DNA of 64,000 nt. Origin: Mesorhizobium caraganae (GTDB taxonomy: Bacteria > Pseudomonadota > Alphaproteobacteria > Rhizobiales > Rhizobiaceae). The stretch covers positions 806,001-870,000 of the forward strand of contig NZ_JAFCGY010000001.1 in assembly GCF_016836705.1 (NCBI RefSeq), read 5' to 3'. The notes beneath the pieces were generated by a model. The model ran no database searches, was not told the origin of the DNA, and worked only from the letters and a program-made list of their open reading frames with translations. Below are positions 18,921 through 27,482 of the stretch, piece by piece (positions within the stretch are counted from its first letter, which is position 1; the number at the start of each line of letters is the position of its first letter). A program made the position numbers and the translations under genes.

Positions 18921-21485
18921 CTACTCGGCCGCGGCGCGGACGCCCGACGGTGCATCGGGGAAGGTGCAGATGACGGTGGTGCCCTGGTCCTTGCCGGTCT
19001 CGATGCGCACGCTGCCGCCATGCAGCTCGACAAAGCTCTTGACGATCGACAAGCCGAGGCCGGCGCCGCGCCGGCGTCCGCCATTGGTACGCGGCTCGAA
19101 GCGGCGGAACACCGAATCGAGCAGGTCCGGCGGCATGCCGGGACCGTCATCGTGGACGGAGAATTCGACGCCTTGTTCCAAATGGCGGCAGGCCAGCGTG
19201 ATTGTGCTCGCTTCCGGCGCGTAATTGGCCGCGTTACTCAACAGATTGTAGAGGATCTGGCGGACCCGGGTCTCGTCGCCGTGGAAACTCTTCGGCGCGG
19301 CCGCGGCGTCTATCTTGAGCTTGATTGCATGCTCTTCCAGCCGGTCGGCGACCAGTTCGGCGGCGGCCTGGATGGTGCGATCGACGCTCACCTCCGAAAT
19401 GTCGAGCTGCATGATGCCGGCGTCGACGGTGGCGAGGTCGAGTATGTCGTTGACGATGGTGAGCAGCACCGAAGACGACGAGCCGACATGCTCGACATAT
19501 TCGCGCTGCTTGGGGCTCAGCGGCCCGGTCGTTGGCAGCGACAACAACTCGGTGAAGCCGATGATGTTGGTCAGCGGCGAGCGCAGCTCATAGGAAACGT
19601 GCTGCACGAACTCGTTCTTCAGCTGGTCGGATTTCTGCAGCGCCTCGTTCTTGTCCTTCAGGGCGCGCTCGACATTGACGCTGTCGGTGACGTCGACGAA
19701 GGTCATCATCACCTGCCCGTTGGGCAGCGGGATGACGGCGTAGCTTAGCACGGTGCCGTTCTTCAGCTCGGTCTGGCCGTGGCGCTCGCGGCGTTCGTCG
19801 TCGAAACCGGTGATGGCGGCGACGAACCCGCCCCACGGGCTGTCGACGGCGCGCTGGTCGCTGAGGTCTCGGATCGCCGAGACATGGACGTTGGGCTTGA
19901 CCACATCCTGGCTCAGCCCCCACAGCGCGACAAAGGCCGGGTTGGACAGACGCAGCCGCCCATCGGGGCCGAACACCGCGACACCCTCGGCCAGATTGTC
20001 GAGCGTCTCGCCCTGGACCCGCACCGCGGTCTGGTAACGGCTTTCCAGGTCCATCTTCTCGGTCAGGTTCTCGAACACCCAGGTCACGCCGCCCTTGGGC
20101 TGCGGGTTGGCGACCACGCGGATGGTCTTGCCGTCAGGCAGATGCCACCAGTGTTCCTGCGATTCCACGGCGCGGTAGGCGTTAAGCAGGCCTTCCTTCC
20201 AGCGCCGCCATTCCGGCTGCTCGGCGATCTTGCCTTCACTGCGCAGCCGGTCGAGCAAAAGCGCATTGTCCGGCGCGCTGTGCAGGAAGCCAGAGTCCAG
20301 CCCCCACAGTTTCTGGAAAGCCTGGTTGAAAAAGCGCAGCTTCTCGTCGGTATCGAAGATCGCCACCGCCGTGTTGAGCTGGTCGAGTGTGTCGGCATGG
20401 CTGCGCACCGTGCGCTCATATTCGCCGCGTATGGTTTCGGTGGCGCTGGTGTCGCAGGCAAGGCCCGCCGAGCCGTCGCTGCCGGCGAAATCGGTGACGG
20501 CGAAGACGCGGCGGTCGCCCTCGATCACCGTCGACAGCGTCTGTTCGAACACCGGCCGTGACTTGTGTTGTTCGGCGATCTGTTCGCGCGCCTGGCCGCC
20601 GAGGAATTCCTTGGCTTCGCGCACGGCGGTTTCGGCGTTCGGGGCCTCGACCGCTCCGGCATAGGCGCGGTTGACCCATTTCAGCCGGCCATCGGTGGCG
20701 CGCAGCCATGCCGGCATCGGCAAGGCGTCAAGCAGGCCGATCATGGTGTCGTAGTCGGCGGCCAGCCGCTGGTTCTCGATCTTCAGCCTGGCCTGGCTGC
20801 GCTGCGTTTCCGACAGCGAGACGAAGCGCACCAGCACATGGGCGGCACTCTTGCGGCCATGCACTTCGAGCGGCGCCCCGGCCTGCGATTCGATGACCAG
20901 ATCGAACGGCTTGGCTTTCTCGCGCAGGCCCGCGACGGCATTTTCGAGCGCTGCCGCCGAGCGCGGCATCAGCCAGCGGCCGAAGGCGAGGAACGCCGCA
21001 CGGTCTTCCGGCGCGCCGCTTTCGAGCGGCAAAGTTCCGATCAGCTCGGGCTTCTTGTTCTCCGAAGCCCAGACGATGATGCGCTGGTCGCGCAGATTGA
21101 GCAGCGCTTCCGAACGCTGCAGCGCCGCGTTGACGTCGGCGATGCGGGCCCTGAGCTCGACATTCTGCGCCGAGGTGCGGGCTCTTTCGCGGATCAGGAA
21201 GATGGCCGAGACCAGAGCGGCGCCCATGACGCCGACGAACATGGCGAGCTGGATGACCTCGACTGCGCTGACCGACAGCCCGGCCTTCTGCGCAATGGAT
21301 GGCTCGGCATGCGCGGCAAACAAAGTAAGCGGACTGGCAAGCGCGGATGTGGCGAGAAAGCCCGCGACGCGGGCGCCGACGCGCTTCTTCAGGCCGCCGC
21401 CTGTCGTGGCGGAGCCAGTGATATCGGAATCGTCATGGCCGCCGGAAACGGCCCATCCCGCGCGAGGCGGGTTTTCCCCCGGCAT
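18921..21485 (-). CDS. PAS-domain sensor histidine kinase
   Basis: An 854-residue membrane kinase. A hydrophobic N-terminal stretch (about 35-55) and a clear membrane helix (VIQLAMFVGVMGAALVSAIF, about 70-90) are followed by several PAS-like repeats (about 250-600). The HisKA box is VQHVSYELRSPLTNIIGF with the phospho-His near 629, and the ATPase domain shows DDGPGM and GAGLGLSIVKSFVELHGG. No response-regulator gene is adjacent, so it may feed a phosphorelay encoded elsewhere. The ATG at 21485 has AGAGGA upstream; a TTG 10 codons earlier is also open. It heads the operon that continues with TsaE. Confidence 0.88.
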   Translation of the reverse strand: MPGENPPRAGWAVSGGHDDSDITGSATTGGGLKKRVGARVAGFLATSALASPLTLFAAHAEPSIAQKAGLSVSAVEVIQLAMFVGVMGAALVSAIFLIRERARTSAQNVELRARIADVNAALQRSEALLNLRDQRIIVWASENKKPELIGTLPLESGAPEDRAAFLAFGRWLMPRSAAALENAVAGLREKAKPFDLVIESQAGAPLEVHGRKSAAHVLVRFVSLSETQRSQARLKIENQRLAADYDTMIGLLDALPMPAWLRATDGRLKWVNRAYAGAVEAPNAETAVREAKEFLGGQAREQIAEQHKSRPVFEQTLSTVIEGDRRVFAVTDFAGSDGSAGLACDTSATETIRGEYERTVRSHADTLDQLNTAVAIFDTDEKLRFFNQAFQKLWGLDSGFLHSAPDNALLLDRLRSEGKIAEQPEWRRWKEGLLNAYRAVESQEHWWHLPDGKTIRVVANPQPKGGVTWVFENLTEKMDLESRYQTAVRVQGETLDNLAEGVAVFGPDGRLRLSNPAFVALWGLSQDVVKPNVHVSAIRDLSDQRAVDSPWGGFVAAITGFDDERRERHGQTELKNGTVLSYAVIPLPNGQVMMTFVDVTDSVNVERALKDKNEALQKSDQLKNEFVQHVSYELRSPLTNIIGFTELLSLPTTGPLSPKQREYVEHVGSSSSVLLTIVNDILDLATVDAGIMQLDISEVSVDRTIQAAAELVADRLEEHAIKLKIDAAAAPKSFHGDETRVRQILYNLLSNAANYAPEASTITLACRHLEQGVEFSVHDDGPGMPPDLLDSVFRRFEPRTNGGRRRGAGLGLSIVKSFVELHGGSVRIETGKDQGTTVICTFPDAPSGVRAAAE

Positions 21486-21575
21486 GTCTTGGTCCTCTTC
21501 GCCGCCTGAATGCAAGACCGCCTAGATCAGGATGACGTTGGTGGAACGCCCTCCCGATCTAACTCCTTTTTTGAA

Positions 21576-21624
21576 GAGCATGATCTTTCCGAAAACCGGT
21601 TCCCACTTTTCGGGATCATGCTCT
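21576..21624. repeat. Short palindromic intergenic element, family C, copy 4
   Basis: agagcatgatctttccgaaa and tttcgggatcatgctct are inverted arms of about 20 bases around a short centre; this is the most perfect copy in the window. A partner module (tagatcagg ... gatctaactcc) lies just to its left at 21525-21565. It lies between the histidine kinase start and the ahcY terminator. Confidence 0.78.
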
Positions 21625-21708
21625 CTATGCGTGAGCCGGCCCTCGTCCCCGGCCCGCGAATCACCACAATAGCGCGTGCTGGAATCGGCGTGAAGAATCA
21701 TTCCGCGC

Positions 21709-21746
21709 AAAAAAGAAGCCGGGCGAAATGTCAATCGCCCGGCTTC
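21709..21746 (-). terminator. Rho-independent terminator after ahcY
   Basis: A perfect 12-bp stem (21715-21726 with 21735-21746, gaagccgggcga/tcgcccggcttc) and, on the minus strand, a run of six T. It starts about 28 bases past the ahcY stop. Confidence 0.9.
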
Positions 21747-21773
21747 AATATCTAGTGGCAATTTGCGCTATGC

Positions 21774-23174
21774 TTAATAGCGGTAGTGTTCCGGCTTGAA
21801 CGGACCCTGCGGGGTCACGCCGATATAGGCGGCCTGTTCGCCGGACAGTTCGGTCAGGCGGGCGCCAAGCTTGTCGAGATGCAGGCGCGCCACCTTCTCG
21901 TCGAGATGCTTGGGCAGCACATAGACCTGGTTCTGGTACTGGCCGGGCTTTGTGTAGAGTTCGATCTGCGCCAGCACCTGATTGGTGAACGAGGCCGACA
22001 TCACGAAGCTCGGATGGCCGGTGGCGTTGCCGAGGTTGAGCAGCCGTCCCTCGGACAAAAGGATCATCCGCTTGCCATCCGGGAAAGTGATCATGTCGAC
22101 CTGCGGCTTGACGTTGGTCCATTTCAGGTTGCGCAGCGACGCCACCTGAATCTCATTGTCGAAGTGGCCGATATTGCCAACGATCACCATGTCCTTCATC
22201 GAGCGCATGTGGTCGAGGGTGACGACATCCTTGTTGCCGGTCGTGGTGATGACGATGTCGGCGGTCGGGGCCGCATCTTCCAGCGTGACCACTTCAAAGC
22301 CATCCATTGCCGCCTGCAGCGCGCAGATCGGATCGACCTCGGTGACCTTGACGCGGGCGCCGGCGCCCTTGAGCGAGGCCGACGACCCCTTGCCGACGTC
22401 GCCATAACCGCAGACGACTGCAACTTTGCCGGCCATCATGGTGTCGGTGCCGCGGCGAATGCCGTCGACGAGCGATTCCTTGCAGCCATATTTGTTGTCG
22501 AACTTCGACTTGGTGACCGAGTCGTTGACGTTGATCGCCGGGAAGGGCAGCAGGCCCTTCTTCTGCAACTGGTAGAGGCGGTTGACGCCCGTCGTCGTCT
22601 CTTCGGTGACGCCGCGGATCGCTTCCTTCTGCTTGGTGAAGAAGCCGGGCGACGCCTTCAGACGCTTCTTCACCTGGGCGTAGAAGTACTCTTCTTCCTC
22701 GCTGTGCGGGTTGGACAGAACGTCCTCGCCGGCTTCGGCGCGGGCGCCGACCAGGATGTACATGGTGGCGTCGCCGCCATCGTCGAGGATCATGTTGGAG
22801 AGGCCACCATCGGCCCACTGGAAGATCTTGTCGGTGTAGTCCCAGTACTCTTCGAGGCTCTCACCCTTGACGGCGAAAACCGGGATGCCGGCCTCGGCGA
22901 TGGCTGCGGCGGCATGGTCCTGGGTCGAGAAGATGTTGCACGAGGCCCAGCGGATGTCGGCGCCGAGCGCCTTCAGCGTCTCGATCAGCACGGCCGTCTG
23001 GATGGTCATGTGCAGCGAGCCGGTGATGCGCGCGCCCTTCAGCGGCTTCTTGGCGCCGAATTCCTCGCGGCAGGCCATCAGGCCCGGCATTTCGGTTTCG
23101 GCGATATCGAGTTCCTTGCGGCCCCAGCCGGCAAGCGAGATGTCGGCGACCACATAGTCCTTGCTACCTGTCAT
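21774..23174 (-). CDS. ahcY: S-adenosylhomocysteine hydrolase
   Basis: AhcY splits S-adenosylhomocysteine into adenosine and homocysteine, clearing the product of SAM-dependent methylation; it uses bound NAD. The 466-residue protein has [15 protein letters not shown] (about 83-97), [15 protein letters not shown] near 230, the NAD loop [16 protein letters not shown] near 255 and a C-terminal KPEHYRY. The ATG at 23174 follows CGGAG. The gene is monocistronic, with a strong terminator and a palindromic operator candidate about 110 bases upstream. A gene for its candidate regulator (ArsR type) is not in the window. Confidence 0.97.
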   Translation of the reverse strand: MTGSKDYVVADISLAGWGRKELDIAETEMPGLMACREEFGAKKPLKGARITGSLHMTIQTAVLIETLKALGADIRWASCNIFSTQDHAAAAIAEAGIPVFAVKGESLEEYWDYTDKIFQWADGGLSNMILDDGGDATMYILVGARAEAGEDVLSNPHSEEEEYFYAQVKKRLKASPGFFTKQKEAIRGVTEETTTGVNRLYQLQKKGLLPFPAINVNDSVTKSKFDNKYGCKESLVDGIRRGTDTMMAGKVAVVCGYGDVGKGSSASLKGAGARVKVTEVDPICALQAAMDGFEVVTLEDAAPTADIVITTTGNKDVVTLDHMRSMKDMVIVGNIGHFDNEIQVASLRNLKWTNVKPQVDMITFPDGKRMILLSEGRLLNLGNATGHPSFVMSASFTNQVLAQIELYTKPGQYQNQVYVLPKHLDEKVARLHLDKLGARLTELSGEQAAYIGVTPQGPFKPEHYRY

Positions 23175-23285
23175 GGCAGTGCTCCGGTGTGATTTGTCTT
23201 CAGATGCGCCTGCGCCACACGGCGCGTCGAAGGGCGCGGGAATGCCGGCCTGACTAGCAGATCGCCGCTCAGACGACAATGGGAT

Positions 23286-23301
23286 ATAAAGAAATCTTTA
23301 T
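23286..23301. promoter_or_regulatory. Operator candidate upstream of ahcY (SahR-like)
   Basis: ATAAAGA-AA-TCTTTAT is a perfect inverted repeat with 7-base arms, placed between the ahcY start (23174) and the end of ptsH (23316). Operators of the ArsR-family regulator SahR, which controls SAH and methionine genes in proteobacteria, have this AT-rich form; the match is from memory and unproved. Confidence 0.5.
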
Positions 23302-23315
23302 GCGCGTATGTGTTT

Positions 23316-23615
23316 TCAGCACTCTTCGCCGAAGCGCGAGGCGACCAGCTGCTCCAGCGCGTCCATCACCGCGACGGCCTCAGCGCCGCTGGCGGTGACG
23401 CGGATCGAATAGCCGGGGCTCGCCGCCAGCATCATCAGGCCCATGATCGAGGTGCCGCCGACCTTGAGGCCGTCCTTCTCGACATGCACGGTGGCGTCGA
23501 AGCCGCTGGCGACCTGGACGAACTTGGCCGAGGCGCGCGCATGCAGGCCACGCTGGTTGATGATCGGAAACTCCCTGGTGACCGATATCTGGTCCTTTTC
23601 CGATGCCATGCTCAT
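23316..23615 (-). CDS. ptsH: HPr phosphocarrier protein
   Basis: HPr receives phosphate from EI on a His and passes it to EIIA in the regulatory (nitrogen-type) PTS. The 99-residue protein shows the active-site His in NQRGLHARASAKFVQ (near residue 24) and the regulatory Ser segment VGGTSIMGLMMLAA (near 54), which is the target of HPr kinase. The ATG overlaps the TGA of the EIIA gene (ATGA), indicating coupling; a second ATG two codons later is possible. It is the last gene of an hprK-EIIA-ptsH group that follows chvG. Confidence 0.93.
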   Translation of the reverse strand: MSMASEKDQISVTREFPIINQRGLHARASAKFVQVASGFDATVHVEKDGLKVGGTSIMGLMMLAASPGYSIRVTASGAEAVAVMDALEQLVASRFGEEC

Positions 23616-24013
23616 TTGCTGCTCAAGAGCTGGCTGGCGACATTGATGTATTTGCGCCCCGCGGCCTGCGCCTCGTCGAGCGCGGCCGCCATGTTGTCAC
23701 CCTTGCGGATCGACGACAGCTTGATCAGCATCGGCAGGTTCATGCCGGCGATGACCTCGGTGCGGCCGGATTCCATCACCGAAATGGCAAGGTTGGACGG
23801 CGTGCCGCCGAACATGTCGGTCAGAACAATGACGCCGGTCCCGGTGTCGACGCGGCCGACAGCGTCGACGATATCGCTCCGCCGCTGCTCCATATCGTCA
23901 TCGGCGCCGATCGCCACGGTTTCGAAATTGTCTTGTGGCCCCACGACATGTTCCACGGCATGGCGGAACTCGGCGGCCAGTTGACCGTGCGTTACAAGCA
24001 CGAGTCCGATCAT
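23612..24013 (-). CDS. PTS EIIA component, mannose family
   Basis: A 133-residue EIIA-Man-type protein. The phospho-acceptor His is in LVLVTHGQLAAEFRHAV (residue 9), and VVLTDMFGGTPSN near 60 matches the family's conserved loop. In alphaproteobacteria this protein (often called ManX or PtsM) works with HPr and EI in regulation, not in sugar uptake: no EIIB, EIIC or EIID gene is near. It overlaps ptsH by 4 bases and lies 164 bases after hprK; that gap holds nothing I recognise. Confidence 0.92.
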   Translation of the reverse strand: MIGLVLVTHGQLAAEFRHAVEHVVGPQDNFETVAIGADDDMEQRRSDIVDAVGRVDTGTGVIVLTDMFGGTPSNLAISVMESGRTEVIAGMNLPMLIKLSSIRKGDNMAAALDEAQAAGRKYINVASQLLSSK

Positions 24014-24177
24014 TCTATAGTGGCTCCCGTCATCGCCGCTTCACAGGCGTATTTTATGCTCGCCGGCCATCCCAGGCGGCGGGAGCGCTATCTTGTCGAC
24101 GCGCGGCGCGTTGACAAGCCCAAAATTGCGCCGGCCATAGCCATTTTGACGCATTGCAGCAAAAAACCGGGGGCTGA

Positions 24178-24630
24178 TCATACGAAAGGCGCAATCGCTA
24201 GCCGCGCCATTACGGCCGGCAAAGCTGTCGCAACGTTGCGCTCGATGAGATCGATCCGCGGCACCGGACAGCCCGCGATCGGCTCGCTGAAGTCTTCCTG
24301 AAAGCGGTCCCTCTGATGTTTCGGCACCAACCGGATATGGAGGTCGATCACCCCGCCTGGCTCGAACGACAGCGGCCGTGGCATGAATCCCGGCACTTCC
24401 GCGAGGCCGGCAATGGTGGCCGGCACGCGGCAGATCAGCCGCCCGGCGCGAGCGGCTGTAAGCAGCCTGTCGTCCCCGATCAGCCGTGAAAACAGCCCGC
24501 GCGCCCGGCAATGGTCGATGAGCACCAGCGCCAGCGTCGTCTTGCCGGCGCCGGACGGTCCGGTGATGAGCACACCGCGTTCGCCGATCAGCAGCGCCGT
24601 TCCGTGAATGTTTTCAGCATGCGGGATCAT
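24178..24630 (-). CDS. hprK: HPr kinase/phosphorylase, short alphaproteobacterial form
   Basis: A 150-residue protein, half the size of the Firmicute enzyme because the N-terminal domain is missing. The Walker A motif ITGPSGAGKTTLALVLI (about residues 22-38), the DDRLL segment and the GGVIDLHIRL segment near 103 match the kinase core. It phosphorylates HPr on a serine and so tunes the regulatory PTS. It overlaps the chvG stop by 4 bases, which places it in the chvI-chvG-hprK unit. This order is conserved in Rhizobiales and Brucella. Confidence 0.92.
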   Translation of the reverse strand: MIPHAENIHGTALLIGERGVLITGPSGAGKTTLALVLIDHCRARGLFSRLIGDDRLLTAARAGRLICRVPATIAGLAEVPGFMPRPLSFEPGGVIDLHIRLVPKHQRDRFQEDFSEPIAGCPVPRIDLIERNVATALPAVMARLAIAPFV

Positions 24631-26411
24631 GCCTCGGCCGGCAGCGTCACCACGAAGCGCGCGCCCTTGATGTCGCCCGGCTTGGTACCGGGGATGTTCT
24701 CGGCCGTCAGCGTGCCGCCATGGGCTTCGACGATCTGCCTAGATATCGACAGGCCAAGCCCGGAATTCTGGCCGAACGCCTCGCCGGCCGGGCGGTCGGT
24801 GTAGAAGCGCTCGAAGATGCGGTCGATGGCGTCGGCGCGGATGCCGGGGCCGTTGTCGTCGACGGTGACGATGTTGACCTTGCCCGAGCGTGCCAGGGAA
24901 ATGGCGATATGGCCGTGGTCCTCCGGCACGAAGGAACGGGCATTCTCGATCAGGTTGGTGATGACCTGGCCGATCCTCAGATCATGGCCGGTGACGAAAT
25001 AGCCTTTGACGCCTTGCGGCAGCTTGGCGGCCTTGAACTCGATCTCGACCGCCTTCTTGTTGCGCGTCGCCTCGCGCGACACGGCGACGAGATCGGTGAT
25101 GAATTTCTTCAAATCGACGATTGCCGCATCCTCACGCGCCAGCTCGGCGTCGAGGCGCGAGGCATCGGAAATGTCGGTGATCAGCCGGTCCAGCCGCCGG
25201 ACATCGTGCTGGATGATCTCCATCAGACGCGCGCGTGAATTGTCGTTCTTGGCTAGCGGCAGCGTTTCGACCGCGCTGCGCAGCGAGGTCAGCGGGTTCT
25301 TCAACTCGTGCGAGACGTCGGCGGCAAAGCTTTCGATCGCCTCGATGCGGGCATAGAGCGCATTGGTCATGTCGCGCACCGCGATCGACAGATTGCCGAT
25401 CTCGTCCTGGCGGTCGGAAAAGTCGGGGATTTCCTCGCGGCTCTTGACGCCGCGCCGCACGCGCACCGCCGCCGCCGACAGCCGCCGCAACGGGTTGGCG
25501 ATGGTGGACGCCAGCAGCATCGACAGGATGGCGGTGACCAGTGCCGCAATGCCGAACACGCGCAGGATCGCCTTGCGCTCGGCGGCGACGATCTTGTCGA
25601 TGTCGCCGCCTTCGGTCGACAGCATCAGCACGCCGAGCACGGCGCGGAAGCGCTGGATCGGCACCGCCACCGAGACGATCTGCTCGCCCTGTTCGCTCAC
25701 CCGCACGATCGTCGACGGGCTGCCGGTCAGCGCCTTGACCACCTCGGGGAAGGCGGCGCCGTTGCCGCCGGGCTGCTCGTGATAGACAGGCAGATCCTTG
25801 TTGCGGAAGAAATCGAAGACGAATTTTTGCACCCGCTCCAGCATATCCGGCTGCTCGTCCTCGACCGGCGGCAGGTCGTAACGCAGGATCTGGCCGCGCG
25901 AGTAGAGATGGCGTGAATCGAGCAGCAAATTGGCGTCGCGGTCATAGATGCGGGCGCGCGTGCGCGTCGGCGAGATCAGCCGCCGCAAGACCGGCGCGAC
26001 GCGCTCGGGATTGATCGGGAAATCGAGATTGTCGAGCTGGTCGGAACCCGGCCCCAGGCTCTCGCCGGCCTGCAGTTCGAGCAGTTTTTCCGGATCGATG
26101 CTGATCGAATCCGTCTCGACCGTCGCCGACGCTGCGATCGCGCCGGCGATGATCTCGCCCTGCGTCATCAGGCTTTCGACGCGGGCGTCGATCAGCCCGT
26201 CGCGGAAGGTGTTGAGATAGAGGATGCCGGTGACCAGCACGGCCAGGCCGGCCAGGTTGAGGAACAGGATGCGCCGGGTCAGGCTGGAAAAGATGTGATG
26301 GCCGAGGAAGCGGCGCATCGGCACCGTGATCCTCGACAGGAATGCGGGCATAATCCTGGACGGCCGCCTGCCGGCGCCCGCCCGTCTGCCTCGCTCTACG
26401 TCAACTGCCAT
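24627..26411 (-). CDS. chvG: ChvG/ExoS/BvrS sensor histidine kinase
   Basis: ChvG is the inner-membrane kinase that, with ChvI, controls envelope, exopolysaccharide and acid-response genes in rhizobia. The 594-residue protein has a membrane helix at about 46-67 (ILFLNLAGLAVLVTGILYLN), a periplasmic domain, a second helix near 290-312, a HAMP region, HisKA SHELKNPLTSLRSAVETL (phospho-His near 367) and ATPase motifs DDNGPGIRADAI and NSGLGLSISRQIVEAHGG. It lies 24 bases after chvI. Its start may be a later Met (MPAFLSRI, residue 21). Confidence 0.94.
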   Translation of the reverse strand: MAVDVERGRRAGAGRRPSRIMPAFLSRITVPMRRFLGHHIFSSLTRRILFLNLAGLAVLVTGILYLNTFRDGLIDARVESLMTQGEIIAGAIAASATVETDSISIDPEKLLELQAGESLGPGSDQLDNLDFPINPERVAPVLRRLISPTRTRARIYDRDANLLLDSRHLYSRGQILRYDLPPVEDEQPDMLERVQKFVFDFFRNKDLPVYHEQPGGNGAAFPEVVKALTGSPSTIVRVSEQGEQIVSVAVPIQRFRAVLGVLMLSTEGGDIDKIVAAERKAILRVFGIAALVTAILSMLLASTIANPLRRLSAAAVRVRRGVKSREEIPDFSDRQDEIGNLSIAVRDMTNALYARIEAIESFAADVSHELKNPLTSLRSAVETLPLAKNDNSRARLMEIIQHDVRRLDRLITDISDASRLDAELAREDAAIVDLKKFITDLVAVSREATRNKKAVEIEFKAAKLPQGVKGYFVTGHDLRIGQVITNLIENARSFVPEDHGHIAISLARSGKVNIVTVDDNGPGIRADAIDRIFERFYTDRPAGEAFGQNSGLGLSISRQIVEAHGGTLTAENIPGTKPGDIKGARFVVTLPAEA

Positions 26412-26435
26412 CGAATAGCAGCTCCCGGTCCGGTC

Positions 26436-27137
26436 TTAAGCTTCGCGGAACCGGTATCCGACTCCGTAAAGCGTTTCGATCATTTCGAAGTCATCGTCGA
26501 CGGCCTTGAACTTCTTGCGCAGCCGCTTGATGTGGCTGTCGATGGTGCGGTCGTCGACATAGACCTGCTCATCATAGGCCGAATCCATCAACGCATCACG
26601 GCTTTTTACCACGCCGGGGCGCTGCGCCAACGAGTGCAGGATGAGAAATTCGGTGACCGTCAGCGTCACCGGCTCGCCCTTCCAGGTGCAGGTGTGGCGT
26701 TCCTGGTCCATGACCAACTGGCCGCGCTCGAGCGAACGGGCCTGCTGGCTGGGCGCCTTTGCCGCAGCCTCGCGGGCACTGGCACGGCGCAGCACGGCGC
26801 GCACCCGCTCGACCAGCAGGCGCTGCGAGAACGGTTTGCGGATGAAATCGTCGGCGCCCATCTTGAGGCCGAAAAGCTCATCGATCTCGTCGTCCTTCGA
26901 GGTCAGGAAGATCACCGGCAGGTCGGACTTCTGCCGCATCCGGCGCAGCAGCTCCATGCCATCCATGCGCGGCATCTTGATGTCGAGGATGGCGAGATTC
27001 GGCGGACGCGCCGCCAGGCCTTCCAGCGCCGACGCCCCATCCGTGTAGGTCTCGACGCGATACCCCTCGGATTCGAGGGCGATCGAGACCGACGTCAGAA
27101 TGTTGCGATCGTCATCGACAAGCGCGATTGTTGCCAT
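26436..27137 (-). CDS. chvI: ChvI/BvrR response regulator
   Basis: An OmpR-type regulator of 233 residues. The receiver domain begins [14 protein letters not shown] and has the phospho-Asp in [16 protein letters not shown] (near residue 52); the winged-helix output domain ends with [15 protein letters not shown] and YGVGYRF. It is activated by ChvG. The start at 27137 is chosen from the ribosome site GAGGGAG and from the conserved N-terminus of the family. The gene is divergent from pckA; the 345-base space between them carries both promoters. Confidence 0.95.
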   Translation of the reverse strand: MATIALVDDDRNILTSVSIALESEGYRVETYTDGASALEGLAARPPNLAILDIKMPRMDGMELLRRMRQKSDLPVIFLTSKDDEIDELFGLKMGADDFIRKPFSQRLLVERVRAVLRRASAREAAAKAPSQQARSLERGQLVMDQERHTCTWKGEPVTLTVTEFLILHSLAQRPGVVKSRDALMDSAYDEQVYVDDRTIDSHIKRLRKKFKAVDDDFEMIETLYGVGYRFREA

Positions 27138-27332
27138 TTCAAGCGGCTCCCTCATGAGCTGTCCCTTCTGTCTTAGAGAAGGGGCTTTTGCAGGACAAAT
27201 TAGGTACAAAATGTGGCACAGGCTCCATCCGCTGTCGCGGACGGCTTTCCAGCGGCCCCATCGGAACCTCTACACGGATTGGACGAACACTGTGTGCCAA
27301 TCCTTTGGGCAACCACTGTGATTTTTTGCACA

Positions 27333-27378
27333 TATAAACGATTTAAACAACTTTCAAATTTTTTAAATCGATTAATGA
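27333..27378. promoter_or_regulatory. Paired CG-centred AT-rich sites in the chvI-pckA intergenic region
   Basis: Two AT-rich sites with a central CG, ATAAACGATTTAAA (near 27334-27347) and TTTAAATCGATTAAT (near 27362-27376), lie about 30 bases apart upstream of pckA. CG-centred palindromes are the form of LacI/GalR-family operators, and S. meliloti pckA is controlled by PckR of that family. The rest of the 27138-27482 gap is AT-rich with no gene visible. Confidence 0.4.
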
Positions 27379-27482
27379 TTTGATATCATTCGGGTTTTCT
27401 GGTTCTGACCGTCTCAGCCACCTCGCGAGCATGCCGGAAATACGTCGGCAAACTGCGGCGAATCCAGAAGAAGGGACCCTTG

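Noticed and set aside
23175..23285. A SAM or SAH riboswitch in the ahcY leader
   Set aside because: I looked for conserved pseudoknot or P1-P4 elements and could not find a convincing fit; a protein operator explains the region better.
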